From contig CAYOBN010000020.1 of NCBI GenBank assembly GCA_964402175.1, forward strand, positions 1 through 64,000: 64,000 nt of DNA, in the 5' to 3' direction. Position 1 is the stretch's first letter. Every line of letters starts with the position of its first letter. The translations under genes were made by a program, and so were the position numbers. The notes beneath the pieces were generated by a model. The model ran no database searches. It was not told the DNA's origin and saw only the letters and a program-made list of their open reading frames with translations. The DNA comes from JAWKUK01 sp964402175. GTDB taxonomy: Bacteria > Planctomycetota > UBA1135 > GCA-002686595. Shown piece after piece: positions 29,239 through 36,445 of this stretch.

Positions 29239-29916
29239 ATGAGCACGCGCCCCTCGGCCTTCTTCGCGAGTGAGCTCCGGCCCGCTCGCATCCGCCGCGA
29301 CGACGAGACCCTCGCGACCGGCCGCGGCGAGCGCACGCCCGGGCGGGCTCCCGAACATCCCGCCGCCGACGAGGACGAGGTCCACGGCTTCGGGATGTCG
29401 ATCTTCCTCGCGTCGCTCGTGATGATCTTCGGCGCGACGCTCGCGGCGTACGGCATCTTCCGTTGGCGCGAAGGCGCCACGTGGGACGCCGCCGAGCCGA
29501 TGCGCAACCTGGTCGCGCTCGCACTCGCGACCGCGGTGCTCGTCACCTGTGACGTGCTGGCCACGCGCGCGCGCCGCCGCGACACCGAGCCGCGGCGAGC
29601 GCGACGCCTGACCCAGATCTCGCTCTGGCTCGCGACCGGCTACCTCGCGGTGCAGCTCTTCAATTGGGTCCAGCTCCTGCAGGCCGCGTTGCCCGGGGAC
29701 GGGCCGCGGGTGGGCATGGAGGCCACGCTCTTCCTGGTCCTGACCTTCACCCACGCGGTCCACGTGCTGGGCGGGGTGATCGCGAACGCGGTCGTGGTGC
29801 ACCGCTCGCGCGATGGCCAGGGACCGCGGCGGGTCTCGCTCGAGATGCTCTTCCGCTACTGGCGCTTCCTGACGATCGTCTGGGTCGTGATCGTGGCGGT
29901 GCTCGTCGCGACTTGA
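29239..29916 (+). CDS. Additional cytochrome c oxidase subunit III-like protein
   Basis: 225 aa from ATG 29239; a TTG four codons upstream is possible but is close to the terminator hairpin. A 50-residue polar, Arg-rich lead precedes five TM segments at about 51-75, 90-110, 125-150, 160-182 and 200-224. The HAVHVLGGVIANAVVVHR and YWRFLTIVWVVI segments resemble the C-terminal half of oxidase subunit III. It follows the complete coxB-A-C-D set, so it may be an extra oxidase subunit or an assembly relative. It has weaker similarity than coxC. Confidence 0.75.
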   Translation: MSTRPSAFFASELRPARIRRDDETLATGRGERTPGRAPEHPAADEDEVHGFGMSIFLASLVMIFGATLAAYGIFRWREGATWDAAEPMRNLVALALATAVLVTCDVLATRARRRDTEPRRARRLTQISLWLATGYLAVQLFNWVQLLQAALPGDGPRVGMEATLFLVLTFTHAVHVLGGVIANAVVVHRSRDGQGPRRVSLEMLFRYWRFLTIVWVVIVAVLVAT

Positions 29917-29948
29917 TTCGGCGGACAGCGCCCCACCTCGCGCTCGGT

Positions 29949-31298
29949 TCAACCGCCCGCTTGGCAGGCCTCTTCGACCGCCTGTGATGTGCGCGGACAG
30001 GTGGCCGTGAGGACTTCGCAGCCGCTGCTCGTGATCGCGACGTCGTCCTCGACGCGCACACCGAGCCCGCGCCAGCGCGGATCGACGTCCGCATCGTGCG
30101 GGAAGTAGAGCCCCGGCTCCACCGTCAACACCATCCCGGGCGAGAGCGTGCGCGAGCGGCCGTCGCTGTCCTGATAGAGCCCGACGTCGTGCACGTCGAG
30201 GCCGAGCCAGTGGCTCGTGCGGTGCATGTAGTAGGGTTTGTAGAGGCCGCGGTCCAGCGCTTCCACCCGGGGCACACGCAGCACGCCCAGTTCGATCAAC
30301 CCATCGACCAGGACCTCGACCGCGGCTTCATGCACCTCGTCGAAGCGCGCGCCTGGCCGCGCTGCGGCCGTCGCCGCCGCGAGCGAGCCCGCCACGACGT
30401 CGTAGAGCGCGCGCTGGTCGGGGGTGAACCGGCCGCCGATCGGCCACGCGCGCGTGATGTCCGAGGCGTAGTGGCGCCACTCGCAGCCGGAGTCGACCAA
30501 GAGGAGCTCTCCGTCCGCGAGCTCCATGTCGTTCTCGACGTAATGCAGGATGCACGCGTTGGCGCCGCCCGCCACGATGTTGCCATACGCCGGTCCATCG
30601 CAGCCATGGCGCCGGTAGTACGCGTCGAGGAACGCCTCGACCTCGTACTCGTGTTTGCCCGGCGCCGTGAACCCCATCGCGAGCCGGTGTGCATCCGAGG
30701 CCACCTTCGCCGCGTGGCGCATCAGCCCGAGCTCGGCGTCGCTCTTCACGAGCCGCAGCTCGTGCAGCGTGTCCGTCGGATCGAGCAGCGCGCGAAAGCC
30801 GCGCGCCGACCCGCGCGCGCGGCGCCGCAGGGCGACCGTGAGCTCGCCGATGCGACGGTCGCGCTCGGGCTCTTCGCCGAGGCGCCACACGATGTTCGCG
30901 TAACCCGTGAGCAACTCCGGCAGATCGCGCCACAGCCCCGCGATGTCGCGCGCTTCATCGACCCCCAGGATCTCTGCCGCGCGCTCGACGCCGAGGCGCC
31001 GGCCGTCCCACGTCTCGCGCTCGCGGTCGCGCGGGCGCAGGAACAGCACCGTGCGCGGGCCCTCGCCTTTGCCGCCCAGTCCCTCGGGGAGCAGCACGAG
31101 CCACGCGTCGGGCTCACCGAAACCGGTCAGCCACCAGAAGTCGCTGCCCGGCCGGAAGCGGAAGTCCGAGTCGTTGCTGCGGACCTTCGTCGTGTGGGTC
31201 GGGATCACCGCCGCCGCGCCGCGCTCGGCGAGCAGCGCGAGGAAGCGCTCGCGCTGGTGACGGTGGTGCGGCGGGGGCGGAGTCGGAGTCGCGGGCAT
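29949..31298 (-). CDS. pepP: Xaa-Pro aminopeptidase (M24B)
   Basis: 449 aa, the length of E. coli PepP. An N-terminal creatinase-like domain (about 15-175) has the RPGSDFWWLTGF segment. The pita-bread catalytic domain has the dinuclear metal ligands visible as LLVDSGCEW (Asp), YASDITRAWP (Asp), HRTSHWLGLDVHD (His), TVEPGLY (Glu) and VRVEDDV (Glu). It removes N-terminal residues that precede proline, in the cytoplasm. It lies 10 nt after the gene for a secreted protein on the same strand and converges with the oxidase cluster. Confidence 0.95.
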   Translation of the reverse strand: MPATPTPPPPHHRHQRERFLALLAERGAAAVIPTHTTKVRSNDSDFRFRPGSDFWWLTGFGEPDAWLVLLPEGLGGKGEGPRTVLFLRPRDRERETWDGRRLGVERAAEILGVDEARDIAGLWRDLPELLTGYANIVWRLGEEPERDRRIGELTVALRRRARGSARGFRALLDPTDTLHELRLVKSDAELGLMRHAAKVASDAHRLAMGFTAPGKHEYEVEAFLDAYYRRHGCDGPAYGNIVAGGANACILHYVENDMELADGELLLVDSGCEWRHYASDITRAWPIGGRFTPDQRALYDVVAGSLAAATAAARPGARFDEVHEAAVEVLVDGLIELGVLRVPRVEALDRGLYKPYYMHRTSHWLGLDVHDVGLYQDSDGRSRTLSPGMVLTVEPGLYFPHDADVDPRWRGLGVRVEDDVAITSSGCEVLTATCPRTSQAVEEACQAGG

Positions 31299-31307
31299 GA
31301 GCGGTTC

Positions 31308-32480
31308 TCAGCGGGGGACGATGTAGCGCTCGACCATACCTGCGAGCGCTGCGAGCGCGCGCAGTCCGGCATCACCGGGCGGAATGTGGACGGTGAGGGG
31401 CGCGAAGTCGCTGGCGCTCGGGCGCGGCGCGCCCTCCGTCACGACCTGCACTCGGATCCCGAGCAGTCCTGCGAGCTCGACCGCGAGCGCCTCGCACAGG
31501 GGCCGCCGCACATCGCCTCGGGTGACCGCGAGCTCGAGTCCGCCGAGCGCGAGCTGCGCCGGCCGCTGACCGCGCGGCGGCGTCGCCGGGCGCTGCTCGG
31601 TACGCGCGACGAGGCGCCCCCAGAGCACGCGCTCGGCGCTGCCCGGCTCGAGGTCCAGCACGACCGCCGCGGGGGCGTCTGCGGGCATCGGCTCCCAGTC
31701 GAGGTAGCGCCCGACGAGCTCGTAGCCCGCCACCGGAGCCAGGTGCACGACCGCTTGCGCCTTGGCGCCGCCGACGTGAGTCAGGCGCACCTCGCCCCCC
31801 GCGCTCTCGAGGACGAGCTTCGTGTCCACCCGCGCCGCGCCGATGGGCAGGTCGTACACGAGCGCCTCGCGCCACGGGAGCTGCCACTCCGCGAACCCCT
31901 CGGGGTTCGGCGGAGCCACGGGGCGCAGGCTGACCCCGTCGGGCAGCGGCAGCGGTTTGCCCCCCGGGCCGACCTCCGCGCTCGCGGGGATGCCGGGGAT
32001 GAAGTAAGCCAGCACGCCCGCGACGTGCTCCGGCGCGCCAGCGCCGTGCCGCGCGAGCCAACGCCAGGCGTCTTCACTGCGGCCCTGGCCCGCCGCCTGG
32101 CAGGCCAGGAACGAGAGCGCGCGGTGGGGCAGGGCCGAGGGCTCGGCCGCCGCGACCTCGACCAGCGCCGCGCGCCAGCGCGCCCACGTCGCGGGGGAGA
32201 GCAGCGCCTCGGGCGCGAGCGCGGCGCGCGCTTCCGCGTCGAGCGCGACCGGCGCCGTCGTCCGGCTGATCGCGGCCGTGACCCGCGCGAGGGGACCCTC
32301 GGGCAGAGTGAGCCAGCCGCCGATCGCCCGCTCCAGCGCCGCGGCGCGGTCGTCGGTCACCTCGTCCTGGGCGACCGCCAGGCAGGGGCTCACAGGCGCC
32401 GCAGCGCGGGCCAGCGTCGGGACCGCGGCCAGGGCGGCGAGCCAGATTGGGGCGATGGGGAGCGCGCGGCGCGTCTGCAT
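31308..32480 (-). CDS. Secreted protein of unknown function
   Basis: 390 aa from ATG 32480; longer in-frame codons reach over the divergent genes and are noise. A signal peptide is likely (MQTRRALPIAPIWLAALAAV then an Ala-rich cleavage region near 27). The body is Ala/Pro/Leu-rich with no TM segment and no recognised catalytic motif. A beta-rich central part is suggested by alternating segments at about 190-290. It is first in a two-gene unit with pepP. I do not recognise the family. Confidence 0.7.
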   Translation of the reverse strand: MQTRRALPIAPIWLAALAAVPTLARAAAPVSPCLAVAQDEVTDDRAAALERAIGGWLTLPEGPLARVTAAISRTTAPVALDAEARAALAPEALLSPATWARWRAALVEVAAAEPSALPHRALSFLACQAAGQGRSEDAWRWLARHGAGAPEHVAGVLAYFIPGIPASAEVGPGGKPLPLPDGVSLRPVAPPNPEGFAEWQLPWREALVYDLPIGAARVDTKLVLESAGGEVRLTHVGGAKAQAVVHLAPVAGYELVGRYLDWEPMPADAPAAVVLDLEPGSAERVLWGRLVARTEQRPATPPRGQRPAQLALGGLELAVTRGDVRRPLCEALAVELAGLLGIRVQVVTEGAPRPSASDFAPLTVHIPPGDAGLRALAALAGMVERYIVPR

Positions 32481-32585
32481 GGGGGGATCATCGCCTCCCG
32501 AAGGCCCGGCGCAAGCGCGGATCTCGCTTGCTCCCGCGCGGCGCTTCGCCGATCCTGTGGGATCACCCCCAGGAGCCGCACCGCC

Positions 32586-32834
32586 GTGATCGACAAGGAA
32601 CTGCTCGAGATCCTCGCCTGCCCGGCGACCCGCCAACCCCTGCGCCTCGCGACCGCCGACGAGCTCGCGCGCGTCAACGCCGCCATCAGCGCCGGCACCC
32701 TCACCAACGTGGGCGGGGCGAAGGTCGAAGCCGCGCTGACCGCGGGCCTCGTCCGGGAGGACGGCGCGGTCGTCTACGCCATCCGCGAGGACATCCCCGT
32801 GCTGCTCATCGACGAGGGCATCGCGCTGCGCTGA
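32586..32834 (+). CDS. Trm112 family protein
   Basis: 82 aa from GTG 32586. The opening KELLEILACPATRQPL and the closing IREDIPVLLIDE match the small Trm112/YcaR (UPF0434) family. Only one Cys of the zinc-ribbon pairs is retained (LACPATR), as in other bacterial members. Eukaryotic Trm112 activates methyltransferases; the bacterial role is unclear. It is followed after 3 nt by the EboE-like gene, so the two are co-transcribed. The larger open frame upstream of this start is only noise over pepP. Confidence 0.85.
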   Translation: MIDKELLEILACPATRQPLRLATADELARVNAAISAGTLTNVGGAKVEAALTAGLVREDGAVVYAIREDIPVLLIDEGIALR

Positions 32835-32837
32835 CCG

Positions 32838-34118
32838 ATGCGCCTCGTGCACGCCGCGCACCCGAGCCGCGACCTGTGGCTCGGGTATTGCCTCAACCTG
32901 CGCGCGCCCGAGTCGCTCGCGCAGCTCGAGGCGGACCTCGCCGAGGTCGTCCTGCCGGTCCGTGACGCCTTGCTCGGCGCTGCGACCGCAAACTTCGGGG
33001 TCGGGCTGTACCTGCCCGCAGCCCTCGCGCGGACCCTCGCAGAGGACGCGGCGGCGTGCGCGGCGCTGCGCGCTTTCCTCCGCGCCGAGCGACTCGTGCC
33101 GTTCACCTTCAACGCCTTCCCCTACGGCGGCTTCCAGCGCGACGGTGTGAAGCGCGAGGTCTTCCGTCCGACGTGGGCGGACCCCGAGCGCCTCGAGTAC
33201 ACCCTCGACGTCGCGACCGTCGCGGCCGCGCTCGCGCCCGAGCTCGCGGGCGGCCACGTCTCGATCAGCACGCACCCCGGTGCGTTCGGCGCGTGGCTCA
33301 CCGACCGCTCGCTGCTGCGGCGCTGCGCGGAGGGCCTCGGGCGCGCGCTCGCCGGGCTCGCTGCGCTCGAGGCGCGCGGCGGGCCGCGGTGTGTGTTGGC
33401 GCTCGAAGCCGAACCCCGCGCCAGCGCGGGCACGTCGCGGGCGCTCGCCGAATACCTCATGTTTGCGCGCGAAGTCGCCGCGCGCGTGCTGCGCACCGAG
33501 CACGGGATGGACGACGGGCGCGCGCGCGCCGTCGTCGCGCGGCACCTCGGCACGTGCCTGGATGCGTGCCATGCCGCGGTGGAGTTCGAAGCGCCCGCGG
33601 ATGCGCTGCACCTCGCGACCCTCGATGGTCCGCTCGGCAAGCTGCAGGTCTCGAACGCGCTCGCGCTGCCCGCGCCCGGCGCGGAGCCCGCTGCCGTCGC
33701 TGCGCTGCTCGCGCTCGACGAACCGCGTTATCTGCACCAGACCACCGGGCGGCTCGGCGCAGAGCTCCTGCGCGTCGAGGACCTCGGCGAGCTGCGCGCC
33801 GCGCTCGCGGGTCCTGAGGCCGCGCGCTGGCTCGCCGCCGACGAATGGCGCTGCCACTTCCACGTGCCGATCGACCGCGAAGCGCTCGAAGGCGGCCTCG
33901 CGACGACCCGCGCGACCGCGGATGAGCTGCTCGCGCTCGCCGTCGCCGCACCCGAGCGGTGGGGGACTCCCGCGCTGCACGTCGAGGTCGAGACGTACAC
34001 CTGGAGCGTCCTGCCCGGCGGCGCCGTGCGCGGCGCAGCGCTCGCCCGGGGCGTCGAGCAGGAGCTGCGCCACGCCCTGGCGCGGCTCGCGGTCGCGGGC
34101 TGGCTGCCCGCGCATTGA
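32838..34118 (+). CDS. eboE: EboE-like metabolite-traffic protein (TIM-barrel, xylose-isomerase-like)
   Basis: 426 aa. The protein has the features of the EboE family: an opening GYCLNLRAPES, FPYGGFQRDGVK, VSISTHPGAFG, ALEAEPRAS, a CLDACHAAVEFE metal-site-like segment and FHVPIDRE. The fold is a xylose-isomerase-like TIM barrel. In cyanobacteria the ebo genes help move scytonemin or ether-lipid-like precursors to the periplasm. The other ebo genes (a prenyltransferase, a dehydroquinate synthase-like protein and others) are not beside it, so its role here is unknown. It is translated 3 nt after the Trm112 gene. Confidence 0.75.
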   Translation: MRLVHAAHPSRDLWLGYCLNLRAPESLAQLEADLAEVVLPVRDALLGAATANFGVGLYLPAALARTLAEDAAACAALRAFLRAERLVPFTFNAFPYGGFQRDGVKREVFRPTWADPERLEYTLDVATVAAALAPELAGGHVSISTHPGAFGAWLTDRSLLRRCAEGLGRALAGLAALEARGGPRCVLALEAEPRASAGTSRALAEYLMFAREVAARVLRTEHGMDDGRARAVVARHLGTCLDACHAAVEFEAPADALHLATLDGPLGKLQVSNALALPAPGAEPAAVAALLALDEPRYLHQTTGRLGAELLRVEDLGELRAALAGPEAARWLAADEWRCHFHVPIDREALEGGLATTRATADELLALAVAAPERWGTPALHVEVETYTWSVLPGGAVRGAALARGVEQELRHALARLAVAGWLPAH

Positions 34119-34234
34119 AGCGCGAAAAAAAATCCGCAGAGGCCGCGGTCCCCGGTTGACACCCGTTCCGCACCTCACTATCTTCTCGCCCCACTGCACG
34201 GCGGTGAGGCCACCTCGCCCCGCGTTGTGACACC

Positions 34235-34312
34235 GGCCCGTTCGTCTAGTCAGGCCTAGGACACCAGGTTTTCATCCTGGCGACAGGGGTTCGAATCCCC
34301 TACGGGTCACCA
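34235..34312 (+). tRNA. tRNA-Glu (anticodon TTC), CCA encoded
   Basis: A full cloverleaf can be drawn. Acceptor GGCCCGT pairs with ACGGGTC (one G-U). The anticodon stem CCAGG/CCTGG encloses loop TTTTCAT with anticodon TTC. The T arm is AGGGG-TTCGAAT-CCCCT. The D-arm region TCTAGTCAGGCCTAGGA is close to bacterial tRNA-Glu. The discriminator A at 34309 is followed by an encoded CCA. A terminator hairpin follows within 3 nt. Confidence 0.97.
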
Positions 34313-34314
34313 CC

Positions 34315-34344
34315 GAAGCCGCGCCCCTCACCGGGCGCGGCTTC
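34315..34344 (+). terminator. Terminator hairpin after tRNA-Glu
   Basis: A perfect 12-bp stem (GAAGCCGCGCCC / GGGCGCGGCTTC) with the loop CTCACC begins 2 nt after the encoded CCA. A T-containing tract lies some 16 nt further down, inside the first repeat unit (CCTTTT). Confidence 0.85.
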
Positions 34345-34352
34345 GTCCATTG

Positions 34353-34388
34353 CGGGGTCCTTTTCGGGGTCCACTTCGGGGTCCTTTT
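34353..34388. repeat. Three tandem 12-bp units after tRNA-Glu
   Basis: CGGGGTCCTTTT, CGGGGTCCACTT and CGGGGTCCTTTT in tandem; the middle copy differs at two positions. They lie between the tRNA terminator and the methyltransferase gene. Their T tracts may assist termination. There is no integrase nearby to suggest an attachment site. Confidence 0.85.
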
Positions 34389-34460
34389 CCGGCGCCTCGA
34401 CCCGCGACGCAAATCGGCGGGAACCGACCTCGGCCCAGCGCGCCCTATGCTCTGGTCCCA

Positions 34461-35222
34461 ATGCGAAGCCTCACCCTGCCCCTCGTCGCCTTCTCCGTCC
34501 TCGCCGTCGCCTGTCGCCGCGCGGAGCCCTCCGCCAGCGAGGGCGGCGCGGCGACCCCCGCCCCCGCGCCGCCGGCGCCCGAGCAGCAGATGACCCGTTC
34601 CGCGGTGCCCGCTGACATCAACGATCAGTTCCTCGACGCCTCGAAGCCCGCCGCCGAGTGGGAGAACCGGTGGGAGGTCGAGAGCCGCGAGGTGTACACC
34701 TGCCGCGACCAGATCGTCGCCGCGCTGGCGCTGAAGCCCGGCGAGCGCGTCGCGGACATCGGCACCGGCACGGGCCTCTTCCTCTCGCCTCTTTCTCTGG
34801 CCGTGGGCGACTCGGGCAAGGTCTTCGGCGTGGACATCGCCGAGAAGTTCGTCGCGCACATCCAGAAGCGCGCCCAGAAGGAGCAGATGACGAACCTCAC
34901 GGCGGTCCTCTCGAACGAGCGCAGCGTCTGCCTCGAACCGGGCAGCGTCGACGTCGTCTTCGTGTGCGACGCGTACCACCACTTCGAGTACCACGAGGAC
35001 ATGCTGCGCTCGATCCGGAGCGCGCTCGCGCCCGGCGGGCGCCTCGTCATCGTCGACTTCGAGCGCATCCCGGGTAAGTCGCGCGAGTGGCTGCTGGGCC
35101 ACGTGCGCGCGGGTCAAGAGGTCGTGCAGGCGGAGCTCGAAGCCGCGGGCTTCCGCTACGTGGACGAAGTCGTGGTGAACGGCTTCGAAGAGAACTACCT
35201 GATGCGCTTCGTGCGCGAGTGA
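34461..35222 (+). CDS. Exported lipoprotein with a class I SAM-dependent methyltransferase domain
   Basis: 253 aa from ATG 34461, where a lipoprotein signal begins (lipobox LAVAC, Cys18). A Pro/Ala-rich linker (about 24-45) leads to a Rossmann methyltransferase domain with motif I VADIGTGTGLF (98-108), an acidic motif II at D125 (VFGVDIA), a motif IV region VDVVFVCDAYHHFE and motif V PGGRLVIVDFE. SAM is not normally found outside the cytoplasm, so a lipid-anchored methyltransferase is odd. Either the export signal is not used, or the domain has another ligand. The substrate is unknown. Confidence 0.85.
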   Translation: MRSLTLPLVAFSVLAVACRRAEPSASEGGAATPAPAPPAPEQQMTRSAVPADINDQFLDASKPAAEWENRWEVESREVYTCRDQIVAALALKPGERVADIGTGTGLFLSPLSLAVGDSGKVFGVDIAEKFVAHIQKRAQKEQMTNLTAVLSNERSVCLEPGSVDVVFVCDAYHHFEYHEDMLRSIRSALAPGGRLVIVDFERIPGKSREWLLGHVRAGQEVVQAELEAAGFRYVDEVVVNGFEENYLMRFVRE

Positions 35223-35226
35223 CGTC

Positions 35227-36321
35227 TCACGGCACGACGGTGAAGCGCAGGCCCTCGGAGAGGCCCACCGGCGCGGCAGGCAGCAGCGCGGGGTCGCGGT
35301 ACCACCATTGGGTGAACACCGTCGTGCCGGGGAACATCGCGTTGGCGACGAAGAAGCCCGACGTGAACGTGTGCTCCAAGCGGCCCGAGCAGTTGCCCGT
35401 GCCGAGGCCGTTCGAGAACACGATCGGCAGCCGCTGCGGCGCGTTGCCGAGGCACAGCGTGCCGCCGAAGAACGGAATGTTCGCGGGTTGATCGGACCAG
35501 AGCAGCAGGCCGAACTGCTGGCTCAGCACGAGGTCGCAGTGCACGCGGAAGGTGCTGTTCTGGAAGGACGGTGTGCCGGTGAAGCCGATCGCGGGGGTGC
35601 AGCCCGCGGAGTTCACCTTGGCCGTGCAGTAGACGAGCGGTAGGGTGGGCTGCGGCAGATAGGGCGCGATACCGAAGTGGCGCTGCAGCGCGAAGAGGTG
35701 CGCCTCCGCCGAAGCTTGCCACGCGGCTGGGCTGCTGAGCACCGCCGCATCGATCGGGCTCGTCAGGAAGCCGCCCTCGCTGAGCGTCGCGGGCATCGTC
35801 GTCTCGCGCAGCACGAAGAAGTTCGCCGTCTTCGAGCCGCGATCCGCGAGGCCGAGCCCGATGAGGAGCTCTTCCTGCACGCGATCGCGCAGGTTCGCCG
35901 ACAGCGTCCCGTTCGAGAAGCTGAACGTCTCGGTGCCGTTCGCGGCGGAGCTCGAGAACGCGTTGTGGTGGATCGAGACGAACCGATCCGCGGGCCACGT
36001 GTTCGCGAGCGCGACTCGCTCCGCGAGCGAGACCGTCACGTCGGTGGTGCGGGTCAGGCGCACGTCCCAGTCGCCACCGCCGAGGGGGTCCGCCGAATCG
36101 AGCGCCAGGAGGTCGCGCAGGCGCAGGGCGACCTCCAGGTTGAGCTCCGCCTCGACGAGGCCGTTGGCGACCGCGCCGGGGTCGGCGCCGCCATGGCCGG
36201 GGTCGATCACGACCCGGTAGGGGAGGCCCGAGGGCGGAGTCGCCTCGGACCGCTGGGGGATCGTCGAGAGGGCCGCCACCAGGAGCACCCCGGCGACGGC
36301 GAAGGGGCGGCGCCAACGCAT
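35227..36321 (-). CDS. N-acetylmuramoyl-L-alanine amidase (Amidase_3) with a C-terminal planctomycete-type module
   Basis: 364 aa with an N-terminal signal peptide. Residues about 35-215 form the zinc amidase domain (AmiC/CwlV type): H43 in VIDPGHGG, E57, H118 in SIHHNA and E183 in EGGF. It cleaves the stem peptide from peptidoglycan. Residues about 231-364 form a separate module that opens YCTAKVNSAGC and ends near FTQWWYRDPA. I recall very similar C-terminal modules on many secreted planctomycete proteins, without a known function. It converges with the lipoprotein methyltransferase gene, 4 nt apart. Confidence 0.9.
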   Translation of the reverse strand: MRWRRPFAVAGVLLVAALSTIPQRSEATPPSGLPYRVVIDPGHGGADPGAVANGLVEAELNLEVALRLRDLLALDSADPLGGGDWDVRLTRTTDVTVSLAERVALANTWPADRFVSIHHNAFSSSAANGTETFSFSNGTLSANLRDRVQEELLIGLGLADRGSKTANFFVLRETTMPATLSEGGFLTSPIDAAVLSSPAAWQASAEAHLFALQRHFGIAPYLPQPTLPLVYCTAKVNSAGCTPAIGFTGTPSFQNSTFRVHCDLVLSQQFGLLLWSDQPANIPFFGGTLCLGNAPQRLPIVFSNGLGTGNCSGRLEHTFTSGFFVANAMFPGTTVFTQWWYRDPALLPAAPVGLSEGLRFTVVP

Positions 36322-36445
36322 CCCATGAGCCTAACCGGTCCTCCGCGGGCGGTGGCTCAGGGCGATGCAGGGAGCCTCACCTCGGACCCATCATCGATAG
36401 GTTCGGGCTCCGTCCCTCCGCTCGGCCACCGGGGCCCGCGGTAGC

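Noticed and set aside
30096..32585. Plus-strand open frame upstream of the Trm112 gene
   Set aside because: It runs antisense to pepP and the secreted protein gene and has no family features. Only the final 82 codons, from GTG 32586, are genuine.
34235..34388. Phage or island attachment site at tRNA-Glu
   Set aside because: Short tandem repeats follow the tRNA, but there is no integrase, no second copy of the tRNA 3' end and no mobile genes nearby.
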